A DNA stretch of 64,000 nucleotides. Origin: an uncultured bacterium (lineage in GTDB: Bacteria; Verrucomicrobiota; Kiritimatiellia; CAIVKH01). The notes under the pieces were generated by a model. That model did not search any database. It was not told the origin of the DNA and saw nothing but the letters and a program-made list of their open reading frames with translations. A program made the position numbers and the translations under genes. How positions within the stretch are numbered: position 1 is the first letter of the stretch; the number at the start of each line of letters is the position of its first letter. The DNA lies in NCBI GenBank assembly GCA_937958885.1, contig CALGMT010000010.1, positions 24,685 to 88,684 on the forward strand, in the 5' to 3' direction. Below are positions 49,866 through 59,870 of this stretch, piece after piece.

Positions 49866-52145
49866 ATGATGCGCTGGACGATACTGGGTCTAATTATACT
49901 GCCTTGGTTGGCCTCGGCGCAGACGACGCAGGTTGTGTACGTCGATAGCCTTGAAAATGGCTGGCAAAATTGGAGCTGGGCGACCGTCAACCTCGCGTCA
50001 ACCTCTTATGTTCAAAGTGGCGCATATGCCATTTCAGTAAACGCGTCAAACTGGCAGGCGCTTTATCTGGCAACAGCCGCGCCGATTAATCCCGCGGTTT
50101 TCACCGGTCTTTCGTTTTGGGTCAATGGAGGCGCGGCCGGCGGGCAAGTGGTGCAAGTGCAGGGGACGATCAGTAGCGTCGGACAAACGCCCATTTTGCT
50201 CCAGCCTATGCCGACCAACGCGTGGCGACAGCACTCGATTTCGCTGACCGCGCTCGGTTTTACCAATGGAATTCCGCTCGATGGCGTGTGGTTTCAGATC
50301 GCCACGGCGGGGTCCGCGCCAATTTTCTATGTGGATACCATCGTGTTTTCCGGCGCGGCGTCAACATCGGGACCGCCGCAGCCCCATGTGATCCACATTG
50401 ATGCCGCCGCGGATCGGCATCCGATCAGCCCGCTGATTTACGGAGTCAATTACGCCAATTCCAATGAGTTGCGCGCGATGAACGCCACGCTGAACCGGCG
50501 CGGCGGCAACAATACATCGCGCTATAACTGGAAAACCAACGCATCCAATCATGCTTCAGATTGGTATTTCGAGAGCTTGGAACAAGAAGGCGGGGCGGTT
50601 CCCGGGGCGGTAGCCGATCTATTCATCAGGCAAAGCCTCGACGGCGGAGCGGATCCGATGATCACGATTCCAATCAACGGGTGGGTGGCCAAGCTCGGGC
50701 CGGGGCGTCAACGCTTGAGCAGCTTTTCCATTTCCAAATACGGCGCGCAAACCGCCAACGACTGGCAATGGTTTCCCGATGCGGGGAACGGGATTCTTTT
50801 GTCTACCGGTCTCGCCATCACGAATAACGATCCCCACGACGCGAACATGCCGGTCACCCCCGAATTTCAGGAGGAATGGATCCACCACCTGATCGGCACT
50901 TGGGGCTCCTCCACGCAGGGTGGAGTGCGGTACTACCTAATGGACAACGAATGGGCGCTTTGGCATGAGACGCACCGCGACGTGCATCCGGTGGGCGTAA
51001 CCATGGATCAATCGCGCGATTTGTTTTGCGCTTACGCCTCCATGGTGAAAAGCAATGATCCTCAGGCTCTGGTGCTGGGCCCGGAAGAATTTGGCTGGTC
51101 CGGTTATCTGTACAGCGGATATGACTTGCAATGGGGAACCCGCTACGGATGGGGTGGGCCGTTGCCCGATCGCGCAGCGCACGGGGGCGCTGATATGATG
51201 CCGTGGTGGTTGAATCAGGTCCGCGTGCGCAGCGAGGCAGAGGGCCGGCGGCTGCTCGATATTTTTACCTTGCATTATTATCCCCAAGGCGGGGAGTTCA
51301 GCGATAATGTCTCCGTGTCGATGCAGGCCCGGCGCAACCGCTCGACCCGTTCCTTGTGGGACACCAACTATATGGACGAAAGCTGGATCAATGACCGCGT
51401 TCAGCTGATCCCCCGGATGAAGTCGTGGGTCGCCTCAAATTATCCGGGAACCTTGATCGGGATCACCGAATACAGCTGGGGCGCAGATAACCATCCAAAC
51501 GGCGGAACGGCGCAGGCCGATGTGCTCGGCATTTTTGGGCGCGAAGGCCTTGACCTTGCCACAAGATGGGTCGCGCCGGCGGCCGGTACTCCCGCTTTTC
51601 GCGCCTTTCAGATGTACCGCAATTATGACGGCGCAAAGGGATGCTTTGGCGATGTGAGCGTCCGGGCTATCGCCCCCGATCCGGATCATGTTTCCGCGTT
51701 TGCTGCCGAAAAAAGCGATACCGGCGAGCTCACGATCATGGCCATCAATAAAGATTGGGCCTCCAGTGCGGAGGTACATTTTGTTATAACGAATATGGTG
51801 CACGGCGGCATTGCCCGGATCTGGAGCATGGTGGGCACTCAGGCCATCGCGCGACTCACGGATGAGGTCTTCAGCACAAACCTCGTCTTGCTTCTGCCGC
51901 CTCAGAGCGTGACGTTGATCGTGGTTCCAGGATCGCCACGGCTTGCCATCGATCAGGCCGATCCGTTGGGCCGGCCCGCGATCTCCTTGAGAGGCGCATC
52001 GGCCTTGACCTATTCATTCGAGGCGTCAGAAAATCTGATTGCTTGGAGTCTTTTTGATACAGTTTACGCCAGCGGCAATGTCTTGCGCCTGTTGTTGCCC
52101 CAGAGCAACGCTATTCAGTTTCTGCGTGCTACCTGGAATCCATAA
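49866..52145 (+). CDS. Secreted GH44-family endoglucanase / xyloglucanase-like enzyme
   Basis: A 759-residue secreted enzyme. It has a signal peptide (RWTILGLIILPWLASAQTTQ), an N-terminal beta-sandwich probably binding carbohydrate (about 25-170; VYVDSLENGWQNWSWATVNL), then a GH44 barrel: PLIYGVNYA, RRGGNNTSRYNWKTNASNHA, and YYLMDNEWALWHETHRDVHP with the acid/base Glu. The nucleophile Glu is in LIGITEYSWGADNHPNGG. The C-terminus ends in SFEASENLIAWSLFDT, reminiscent of the C-terminal domains of verrucomicrobial secreted proteins. Base composition is visibly less GC-rich than neighbours. Flanked by RAYT element 2, suggesting an accessory segment. Confidence 0.88.
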   Translation: MMRWTILGLIILPWLASAQTTQVVYVDSLENGWQNWSWATVNLASTSYVQSGAYAISVNASNWQALYLATAAPINPAVFTGLSFWVNGGAAGGQVVQVQGTISSVGQTPILLQPMPTNAWRQHSISLTALGFTNGIPLDGVWFQIATAGSAPIFYVDTIVFSGAASTSGPPQPHVIHIDAAADRHPISPLIYGVNYANSNELRAMNATLNRRGGNNTSRYNWKTNASNHASDWYFESLEQEGGAVPGAVADLFIRQSLDGGADPMITIPINGWVAKLGPGRQRLSSFSISKYGAQTANDWQWFPDAGNGILLSTGLAITNNDPHDANMPVTPEFQEEWIHHLIGTWGSSTQGGVRYYLMDNEWALWHETHRDVHPVGVTMDQSRDLFCAYASMVKSNDPQALVLGPEEFGWSGYLYSGYDLQWGTRYGWGGPLPDRAAHGGADMMPWWLNQVRVRSEAEGRRLLDIFTLHYYPQGGEFSDNVSVSMQARRNRSTRSLWDTNYMDESWINDRVQLIPRMKSWVASNYPGTLIGITEYSWGADNHPNGGTAQADVLGIFGREGLDLATRWVAPAAGTPAFRAFQMYRNYDGAKGCFGDVSVRAIAPDPDHVSAFAAEKSDTGELTIMAINKDWASSAEVHFVITNMVHGGIARIWSMVGTQAIARLTDEVFSTNLVLLLPPQSVTLIVVPGSPRLAIDQADPLGRPAISLRGASALTYSFEASENLIAWSLFDTVYASGNVLRLLLPQSNAIQFLRATWNP

Positions 52146-52159
52146 TCCTGTTTGCCCCA

Positions 52160-53164
52160 AAAGGGGTCAGACGCTGAATTTTAACATTGTACAGCAATCG
52201 CGCTATGTGGCATGTTCATCCTTATGCCAAGACCTATACGAATCGAGTTTCCTGGGGCTATTTACCACATCATCAGCCGGGGAAATTATCGAAAGCCTCT
52301 GTTTTCCATGCCGGGGAGTGGACGGGCTTTTGAGCAGACGCTTTTCGAAGTGGCAGAGCGCTCCTGCTGGCGCATCTATGCGTATGTCGTGATGAGCAAT
52401 CACTACCACGTCGCGCTACAAACACCCGAAGCAAATCTGGTTCAGGGGATGAAATGGCTGCAAGGAACATTCGCGACCCGCTTTAATCATTTCTATAAAG
52501 AGCAGGGTCATGTTTTCCAGGGCCGGTATAAATCCATTTTGGTGGAAGAGGGGAGACCGCTTCTTGGTCTCATCAACTATATTCATCTCAATCCCGTACG
52601 TGCGGGCTTATGCACGATTAAGAGTTTGCGCGAGTACGAGCTGTCCAGCTACTGGTATTATTGGCAACGACATCGGCCAGCGTGTTTGGATCGCGACGCG
52701 ATACTAGCGCTTGCAGAATTGCCAAATTCAACCCACGGCATGCAATCGTATGAAGCATTGCTGGCATCGGTCGATGAGGCGAACCCGCGGAAACGAACAG
52801 AGCTCCACCGCATCTATGCACGCGGATGGTTTCTCGGTTCGCATGATGCAAAGCGTCGAGTGGCAAATGAACTGCTGAAATCAAATCCTCGGGAGGAATG
52901 GAAGGGTCGCGCGTATGCGGATATGTATGAGGAAAAATGGGATCGCTATGTGCGGGAGAAATTGAGAGAGATTCATAAATCAGAAGCAGATCTGTTGCGC
53001 GAAGCAAAGGGAGCGAAGTGGAAGGTTAAAATTGCCCGTGCGCTACGCGGGCAATTCAACGCAAGTAATCCATGGATTGCCCGACGTCTCCATATGGGCC
53101 ATCCCACTCGCGTAAGCATGGCCGTCGCGGGCGCGACGAGAAAATTCAGCGCCTGACCCCTTTA
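52160..53164 (+). mobile_element. RAYT transposase element 2 with inverted ends
   Basis: The left end AAAGGGGTCAGACGCTGAAT (52160-52182 with TTT) and the right end at 53141-53164, read as its complement AAAGGGGTCAGGCGCTGAAT, differ at one position over about 23 bases. The transposase stop codon is inside the right repeat. A solo end at 33769 is a further copy. It sits between the GH44 gene and a purine permease. Confidence 0.87.
52224..53156 (+). CDS. REP-associated tyrosine transposase (Y1/IS200-like)
   Basis: The 310-residue protein begins MPRPIRIEFPGAIYHIISRG, the RAYT start. The HUH-type His pair is in YVVMSNHYHVALQTPEANLV, the catalytic Tyr region in LINYIHLNPVRAGLCTIKSL, and NLVQGMKWLQGTFATRFN matches element 1. 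Frame intact. An in-frame ATG 4 codons upstream (52212) is possible; 52224 matches the family start. The C-terminus ends ATRKFSA, encoded by the inverted end. Confidence 0.93.
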   Translation: MPRPIRIEFPGAIYHIISRGNYRKPLFSMPGSGRAFEQTLFEVAERSCWRIYAYVVMSNHYHVALQTPEANLVQGMKWLQGTFATRFNHFYKEQGHVFQGRYKSILVEEGRPLLGLINYIHLNPVRAGLCTIKSLREYELSSYWYYWQRHRPACLDRDAILALAELPNSTHGMQSYEALLASVDEANPRKRTELHRIYARGWFLGSHDAKRRVANELLKSNPREEWKGRAYADMYEEKWDRYVREKLREIHKSEADLLREAKGAKWKVKIARALRGQFNASNPWIARRLHMGHPTRVSMAVAGATRKFSA

Positions 53165-53173
53165 TGGTCCTTT

Positions 53174-54508
53174 ATGGTATTTCAGATTCAGAAGCGTGGA
53201 ACGTCGACGCGGGTTGAGTTGCTCTCGGGGCTGACGACGTTCGTCACGATGGCGTATATCCTTGTCGTGAATCCCGTGGTCCTTGCTACCGATTTCGCGG
53301 GGAACCCAACAGGACTCGACCCGCAGGCGGTCTTCCTCGCCACCGCGCTCGCGGCCGCGCTGGCAACGGCCATCATGGGGCTGTATGCCAATTTGCCGAT
53401 CGCCCAGGCGCCGGGCATGGGGAATAACCATTTGTTCGTTTCGGTGGTGATGAGCCTTGGGGCGCTCGGGATCGCCCAGCCCTGGCGCGTCGCGCTGGCC
53501 TGCGTCTTCTTTTCCGGTCTGATATTTTTGATTCTGTCACTGCTGAAAATTCGCAAGGCGATCATCGACGCACTATCGCCCAGTATGCGCGCGGGAATTT
53601 CGGTGGGCATTGGCCTGTTCATCACGTTCATCGGACTCAAAAATGCCGGACTGATCATCGGCAAGCCGGGCACGCTGCTGGGTCTCAATCTGCATCCAAC
53701 CCCCGCCGGATTCGCAGTGTTTCTGGTCGGCCTTCTGGTGATGACCCTCGCGCACGCGCGCAAATGGCCCGGCTCAATCTTGCTTGGTGTTTTTGCAGGC
53801 GCCGCGGCGGCCCTCGCGTTCGGCGTCATCCAGCCTCCGCAAAACTGGCTCGGTTTGCCGCGCATCACCGAGCCGGCCGTATTTCGACTCGATCTCGCTG
53901 GCGCGTTGACGGCCGTGTGCATCCCGTTTGTTCTAATTTTCGCGTTCACTGACCTTTTCGACACGATCGGCACACTGGTCGGCGTGACCGAACGCGCGGG
54001 ACTGGTCAAAAACGGCGAACTGCCCAACGCGAATCGCGCGCTCATCTCCGATGCCTCCGCCACCATGTTCGGCGCGCTCCTCGGCACGAGCACGGTGACC
54101 AGCTACATCGAAAGCGCGGCGGGCATCGAACAGGGCGGGCGCACGGGCCTGACCGCTGTGACGGCAGCCGTCCTCTTTGCGGTTTCCATCGTGCTGGCGC
54201 CCATCGTCGGCATGATCGCCTCGCATCCAAGCATCACCGCACCAGCACTGATTTTTGTGGGCCTTTTCATGGCCGCTTCGATTCGGCACGTGGCCTTTGA
54301 TGATCTGACGGAAGGATTGCCCGCATTTTTGATCGCGATTGGCATTCCGCTTTCGTTCTCCATCGCAGATGGACTGACGTTGGGCCTCCTGGCCTATCCC
54401 ACAGTGAAGCTTGTTGCGGGCCGCGCGCGCGAGGTTCGCGCGCCGATGTGGATTGTCGCCGCAGGTCTCATCGCATTTCTGGTTTTCGTGCGGGCGAGGA
54501 TGGGCTGA
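53174..54508 (+). CDS. NCS2-family purine permease (AzgA-like)
   Basis: A 444-residue transporter with about 12-14 helices. Family features include TFVTMAYILVVNPVVLATD, APGMGNNHLFVSVVM (here APGMGNN, AzgA has APGMGLNA), LSPSMRAGISVGIGLFITFI, FTDLFDTIGTLVGVTERAGL and GTSTVTSYIESAAGIEQGGR. AzgA-type proteins import guanine, hypoxanthine or adenine by proton symport. The ATG at 53174 lies 10 bases beyond the right end of RAYT element 2 and has no clear ribosome-binding site. The N-terminus or promoter may have been altered by the insertion. Confidence 0.92.
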   Translation: MVFQIQKRGTSTRVELLSGLTTFVTMAYILVVNPVVLATDFAGNPTGLDPQAVFLATALAAALATAIMGLYANLPIAQAPGMGNNHLFVSVVMSLGALGIAQPWRVALACVFFSGLIFLILSLLKIRKAIIDALSPSMRAGISVGIGLFITFIGLKNAGLIIGKPGTLLGLNLHPTPAGFAVFLVGLLVMTLAHARKWPGSILLGVFAGAAAALAFGVIQPPQNWLGLPRITEPAVFRLDLAGALTAVCIPFVLIFAFTDLFDTIGTLVGVTERAGLVKNGELPNANRALISDASATMFGALLGTSTVTSYIESAAGIEQGGRTGLTAVTAAVLFAVSIVLAPIVGMIASHPSITAPALIFVGLFMAASIRHVAFDDLTEGLPAFLIAIGIPLSFSIADGLTLGLLAYPTVKLVAGRAREVRAPMWIVAAGLIAFLVFVRARMG

Positions 54509-54509
54509 T

Positions 54510-55253
54510 ATGTTTCCGCTGCGCGATACCATTCCAAGCCGTTGCGCCCCCGTCGCCACCTGGCTCATCATTATCGCGAATGCTGTTGTTCACTTGCTGG
54601 TATCGGGGTTGGATCGCGAGACGCATGAGGCGCTGATTCGCGTGTTCGGCCTGGTCCCCGCGCGCGTACTCGATCCCTACTGGGTGGATCGCGTCGGGTG
54701 GTTCGGCGCCGGACTGCCACTGTTGACCCACATGTTTTTGCACGGCAATTGGGCACACCTCATCGGCAACATGTGGACGATGTGGATCTTCGCGGACAAC
54801 GTGGAAGATCGCATGGGACCGGGCCGGTTCTTGCTCTTCTATCTGCTGTCCGGGCTCGCGGCGGCGTTCGCGCAGGTCTATATGTTCGCCGATTCAAGCA
54901 CGCCGATGGTGGGCGCGTCCGGCGCAGTAGCCGGCGTGCTGGGGGCCTATCTCGTGATGTATCCGCGCGCGCAGGTCATCACGTTGGTGCCGATCTTTTT
55001 TTACCCGCTTTTTTTGTCGCTGCCGGCTGTGACCTACCTGTTCGTCTGGTTTTTCACGCAGATGTGGTCTGCGGCCATCGAGGGCCTGCTGCCGCGTACG
55101 CACGGCGGTGGTATCGCTTGGTGGGCGCATATCGGCGGATTTGTCTTTGGTTTGCTCATGCATCCTATGTTCCGCGCACAGCGGCACTGTCGGTCGCGTC
55201 GGTTCGTGGAAGATGAAATGGGCATCGAGGGCGCTTGGCGGCCGTGGAGGTAG
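54510..55253 (+). CDS. Rhomboid-family intramembrane serine protease
   Basis: A 247-residue membrane protease. Six or seven helices carry the rhomboid hallmarks: THMFLHGNWAHLIGNMWTMW (HxxxxHxxxN), GASGAVAGVLGAYL with the catalytic Ser, and WWAHIGGFVFGLLMHPMF with the catalytic His. The L1 loop has the WVDR stretch. Starts one base after the permease stop and is followed by the SDH-type protease gene after 2 bases, so the three may be co-transcribed. Confidence 0.93.
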   Translation: MFPLRDTIPSRCAPVATWLIIIANAVVHLLVSGLDRETHEALIRVFGLVPARVLDPYWVDRVGWFGAGLPLLTHMFLHGNWAHLIGNMWTMWIFADNVEDRMGPGRFLLFYLLSGLAAAFAQVYMFADSSTPMVGASGAVAGVLGAYLVMYPRAQVITLVPIFFYPLFLSLPAVTYLFVWFFTQMWSAAIEGLLPRTHGGGIAWWAHIGGFVFGLLMHPMFRAQRHCRSRRFVEDEMGIEGAWRPWR

Positions 55254-55255
55254 CA

Positions 55256-56083
55256 ATGGATGTAGGGCAATTCTTCTGGCTCTTTTTTATCGTCACCGCG
55301 TTGCAGCCTGTCGTCCGGCAGCGGATGCTCGAAAGCGCGCGCCAGCGCCTGATCGCGCGCATCGAAAATCGGCGGAAATCCCGCGTGATCCTCATGGTGC
55401 ACCGACAGGAGACCATGAGCCTCCTCGGGTTTCCGCTCATGCGCTATATCGACATCCAGGACGCCGAGGAAGTGCTGCGCGCCTGCGACATGACGGACGA
55501 GTCGGCGCCGCTCGACATCGTTCTCCACACCCCCGGCGGCCTTGTGTTGCCGTCGCTCCAGATTGCCCGCGCGGTGCGCCAGCACAAGGGCCGCGTCACC
55601 GTGTTTGTCCCGCACTATGCGATGTCCGGCGGCACGCTGATCGCGCTGGCCGCGGACGAAATCGTGATGTCGCCCCACGCCGTGCTCGGACCCGTGGACC
55701 CGCAGCTCAACGGCATGGCCGCGGCGTCAATTATCAAGGTTACGGAAAAGAAGCCCATCGCGGAGATTGACGATCAGACCTTGATGCTGGCCGATAACGC
55801 CGCCAAGGCCATCGCGCAGCTCAAAGATGCCGCAACCGAGTTGCTCACGCGCACGCTTCCCGCGGAGAAGGCCGAGTCGCTCGCCGCGCTGTTGGCCGGC
55901 GGCGAGCGTTGGACGCACGACTTTCCCATTACCGCAAGTATGGCGCGTGAGCTGGGCCTGAACGTCAGTACCGACATGCCGCGCGAGGTGATGCAACTAA
56001 TGAGCCTCTACCCTCAGCCCAAGCGCGGGGCCGCCGGCGTCGAGTATTTGCCCGAGCGCCGGATCGTTCGCCCGCGCGCATAG
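55256..56083 (+). CDS. SDH-type (SppA/ClpP-fold) membrane-bound serine protease
   Basis: A 275-residue protein with an N-terminal membrane helix (FFWLFFIVTALQPVV) and a Clp-like fold: LDIVLHTPGGLVLPSLQIAR, VFVPHYAMSGGTLIALAADE with the catalytic Ser, and EIVMSPHAVLGPVDPQLNG. These match the serine dehydrogenase proteinase (SDH) or DUF114-like family. Function in bacteria is poorly known; a role in membrane quality control is inferred from the neighbouring rhomboid. GGAGG precedes ATG 55256 by 5 bases. Confidence 0.87.
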   Translation: MDVGQFFWLFFIVTALQPVVRQRMLESARQRLIARIENRRKSRVILMVHRQETMSLLGFPLMRYIDIQDAEEVLRACDMTDESAPLDIVLHTPGGLVLPSLQIARAVRQHKGRVTVFVPHYAMSGGTLIALAADEIVMSPHAVLGPVDPQLNGMAAASIIKVTEKKPIAEIDDQTLMLADNAAKAIAQLKDAATELLTRTLPAEKAESLAALLAGGERWTHDFPITASMARELGLNVSTDMPREVMQLMSLYPQPKRGAAGVEYLPERRIVRPRA

Positions 56084-56096
56084 AGTCGCCGCCGTC

Positions 56097-56777
56097 TCAC
56101 AAAATCGTCACGCGCCGCGGCGCTTGCCCCGTCTCGGCCTTCGGCACGGTGATGCTCAACACCCCGTCGGCGTATTTCGCCTCCATCTTCTCGCTCTGGA
56201 CCGGGCCGGGCAGCGTCAGCATCCGCTGGAACTCGCCGCTGCGGCGCTCCTGGCGCAGGATTCGGCCGGACGGGTCGCGCTCGTCTTTTTGCGACGTGGT
56301 TTTTCCGGAAACGGAGAGCGTCTGTCCGTTGAGGCTCACCGAGATTTCCGATTTATCCACGCCGGGTAGATCCATCCGCACAACGTAGCGGTCGCCGCGG
56401 TCTTCGACATCCGCGCTGGGCGAAAACGCGCGCGGTAAAGCGCGCGGACGGGCCGCGAACGGCGAATGGCCGAACCGGTGGAACGAGTCGTCGAACAAAC
56501 GCATCATCTGCTCGCGCATCCGTTCCATTTCGGCGAATGGATCCCATTCATCGCTGAACGGCGAGAAGGCCGGCCAGTCGTCCCAGTCAAAACGCGGTTC
56601 CGTTCTTTGCGGAGCCGGCTTCGACGCGATGGGCGTCTGGTAATCAACCCGGGTCAAATCGTCCGCGGGCTGGCGCTGCAAATTGTACAACATATACCCC
56701 TGAACCGCGACGGCGGCGGTCAGCAGCGCGAGGACCGCGCCGACGATCCAGGTGGTCCGTTTGCTACCTTGGATCAT
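56097..56777 (-). CDS. Membrane-anchored small heat-shock protein (Hsp20/alpha-crystallin)
   Basis: A 226-residue protein. The N-terminus is a membrane helix (TTWIVGAVLALLTAAVAVQG), then a Pro/Asp-rich linker (about 35-120) with EMERMREQMMRLFDD. The alpha-crystallin domain spans about 120-220: FSPSADVEDRGDRYVVRMDL, PGVDKSEISVSLNGQTLSVS and MEAKYADGVLSITVPKAETG, including the VLSITVPK beta-strand. Most bacterial Hsp20 proteins are soluble and about 150 residues; the helix implies display at the inner membrane, probably periplasmic. Convergent with the SDH-protease gene (13 bases) and divergent from the lyase gene. Confidence 0.92.
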   Translation of the reverse strand: MIQGSKRTTWIVGAVLALLTAAVAVQGYMLYNLQRQPADDLTRVDYQTPIASKPAPQRTEPRFDWDDWPAFSPFSDEWDPFAEMERMREQMMRLFDDSFHRFGHSPFAARPRALPRAFSPSADVEDRGDRYVVRMDLPGVDKSEISVSLNGQTLSVSGKTTSQKDERDPSGRILRQERRSGEFQRMLTLPGPVQSEKMEAKYADGVLSITVPKAETGQAPRRVTIL

Positions 56778-56945
56778 AGGTTTTCCTCCTGTTTTGCGGA
56801 ACCATTTGACAGACGTCGAGCGCGCGCGTTGAACGCGCGGTTATCGGGGATTGCCCGATGCTTGTTTCAGGGGCCTCCGGCGTGCTTTCATTTGCCGCGG
56901 CGCGCGCGGCGGGTATAGTGCGCGCGTCTTGAGGAGAAGAAGACC

Positions 56946-58331
<1,386 letters not shown>

Positions 58332-58342
58332 TTCTTTGCAGA

Positions 58343-58356
58343 TCTGACTAGTCAGA
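58343..58356. promoter_or_regulatory. Candidate toxin-antitoxin operator
   Basis: TCTGACTAGTCAGA is a perfect 14-base palindrome just upstream of the antitoxin gene, followed by ACTATATTTT, a possible -10 region. Phd/VapB-type antitoxins bind such palindromes in their own promoters; autoregulation is inferred. Confidence 0.6.
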
Positions 58357-58370
58357 CTATATTTTTGTCC

Positions 58371-58613
58371 ATGAAAACGATGGTCAGCATCTACGAAGCC
58401 AAAGCCTCGCTCTCGAAGCTGATCGAGCAGATTCAGAAAGAGGGCAAGCCTATCACGATCAGCAAGCACGGCAAGCCGGTGGCGGATTTGGTTCCGCGCA
58501 AGCCGATCAAAAACCGCCTTGAACCCGATCCTTTTCTTGTGGGCAAGGCGCGCTATGTGGGCGATCCCTGCGCCCCATTGGACGAAGAGGATTGGCCGGA
58601 ACTCATGAAATGA
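58371..58613 (+). CDS. Phd/YefM-type antitoxin
   Basis: An 80-residue antitoxin. The DNA-binding N-terminus MVSIYEAKASLSKLIEQIQK EGK matches the Phd fold, with ITISKHGKPVADLVPRKP. The C-terminal part (about 52-80; DPFLVGKARYVGDPCAPLDE) would wrap the toxin. It overlaps the VapC toxin by 4 bases (ATGA), the standard antitoxin-toxin order. An in-frame ATG three codons downstream (58380) is also possible. Confidence 0.9.
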   Translation: MKTMVSIYEAKASLSKLIEQIQKEGKPITISKHGKPVADLVPRKPIKNRLEPDPFLVGKARYVGDPCAPLDEEDWPELMK

Positions 58614-58999
58614 GAGCGCTGCTGGATACGCACACCTTTATTTGGCTGGCCACGAGCCCCGATTTGTTGAGTGAACCCGCGCGACGCGCGATCGCCGATG
58701 AACAAACTGAACTGTTTATTTCGGTTGTGACGCCGTGGGAAATTGGCCTGCTGGCCAAACGAAAAAGAATCGATTTGGATATCGCACCGGACGAATTGGT
58801 TGCGCGCGCATGCAGACGGCACAGCATTGAAGAGATGGCGTTGCACGGAATCGATGCGCTGGCATCGACGCAACTGCCCGATTTGCATCGCGACCTGTTT
58901 GATAGGATACTAATCGAGCTTGCGCTTCGAGAAAACATGGCGCTTGTCAGCAAGGATGAACGTCTGGCCCGATACCCCGGCGTTCGCGTGATTTGGTAA
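58610..58999 (+). CDS. vapC: PIN-domain ribonuclease toxin VapC
   Basis: A 129-residue PIN RNase. The acidic metal-binding residues are present: Asp6 (ALLDTHTFIWLAT), Glu44 (VVTPWEIGLLAK), Asp98 (DLFDRILIELAL) and Asp116 (VSKDERLARY). The RRHSIEEMALHGIDALAST stretch matches the type II VapC family that cleaves tRNA or rRNA. ATG overlaps the antitoxin stop. The pair sits between the lyase and sdhC and is probably a recent acquisition. Confidence 0.92.
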   Translation: MRALLDTHTFIWLATSPDLLSEPARRAIADEQTELFISVVTPWEIGLLAKRKRIDLDIAPDELVARACRRHSIEEMALHGIDALASTQLPDLHRDLFDRILIELALRENMALVSKDERLARYPGVRVIW

Positions 59000-59015
59000 G
59001 AGAGGCGGATTGTTT

Positions 59016-59735
59016 ATGAGCAAACCGTGTTTTGTGAAATCGACCATCGGCCGCAAAGTGATTGCTGCGATCTCCGGAATCGCGCTGATGCTGTTCATCG
59101 TCGTGCACCTCGGCGGTAATCTTACGATGCTGGTCCCGGACAACGGTGCAACGTTCAACGCCTACGCGCATAAGCTTCACTCGCTCGGCCCGCTCTTGTG
59201 GGTCGCGCGCGCGGGCCTGCTGATCTTCTTCCTCGGCCACGTCATCACCGCGATCGGCGTCCGCCTCGATGAAAAACGCGCGCGGCCGGTCGGCTACGCC
59301 ATCACGGCCAGCAAGGGCGGACCGAGCAAGCAGACGTGGTCCTCGCGCTCGATGCTGATCACGGGGCTGATTATCCTGCTATTCGTGCCGTTCCACATCT
59401 GGATGTTCACGCTCAACCAGGGCGCGGATCACGCGCGAATCGTCCAGCACGGCGTGGAAATGAAAGATGTGTATCTCTCCGTGGTCCGCGGCTTCAGCAA
59501 CCCCGTCAAGGCCTGGGCCTACGTCGCAGTGATGGCGCTGCTCGGCTTTCACTTGCGCCACGGGTTCTGGAGCGCGTTCCAATCGCTCGGCGCATTGAGT
59601 CCCAAATGCGCGCCCGTCGCCTACACCGCGGGGCTGATCTTCGCGCTGCTGATGGCGGTGGGATTCCTCATCCTGCCGCTGTACATCCTCTATTTCGGAC
59701 CGGACCCCGAGACGCTGCGCGTCGCGATGAACTAA
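59016..59735 (+). CDS. sdhC: Succinate dehydrogenase cytochrome b558 subunit
   Basis: Membrane anchor carrying two haems and the quinone site. The 239-residue protein has five helices with haem-ligand His residues: FIVVHLGGNLTMLVPDN, LLIFFLGHVITAIGVRL, FVPFHIWMFTLNQG and GFHLRHGFWSAFQSLG. This is the Bacteroidetes/Bacillus b558 type in which one subunit replaces SdhC and SdhD. ATG 59016 is preceded by AGAGGCGG. Followed by arrays and copy D before sdhA. Confidence 0.93.
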   Translation: MSKPCFVKSTIGRKVIAAISGIALMLFIVVHLGGNLTMLVPDNGATFNAYAHKLHSLGPLLWVARAGLLIFFLGHVITAIGVRLDEKRARPVGYAITASKGGPSKQTWSSRSMLITGLIILLFVPFHIWMFTLNQGADHARIVQHGVEMKDVYLSVVRGFSNPVKAWAYVAVMALLGFHLRHGFWSAFQSLGALSPKCAPVAYTAGLIFALLMAVGFLILPLYILYFGPDPETLRVAMN

Positions 59736-59831
59736 GAGACGGAAGAAGGAAGACGGAAAACGGAAAATTTTACAGAGTCTGTAAATTACAGAGCATGGAA
59801 GCCGCGAAAAAAGTTTTTACAGAGCATGGAA
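59736..59831 (+). repeat. ggaagacgg array plus catggaa element, copy D
   Basis: GAGACGGAAGAAGGAAGACG and GAAAACGGAAAATTTT (59736-59770) lead into the catggaa element: TTTACAGA/TCTGTAAA inverted arms, then TTACAGAGCATGGAA at 59786-59800 and 59817-59831, 31 bases apart. A short frame MEAAKKVFTEHGNL-stop runs through it (59796-59840). sdhA starts 31 bases later. Two repeat families have therefore accumulated in this one gap. Confidence 0.85.
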
Positions 59832-59870
59832 ATTTGTAGCCGCGCGCGCTGAGCGCGGCGGGAGCAGACG

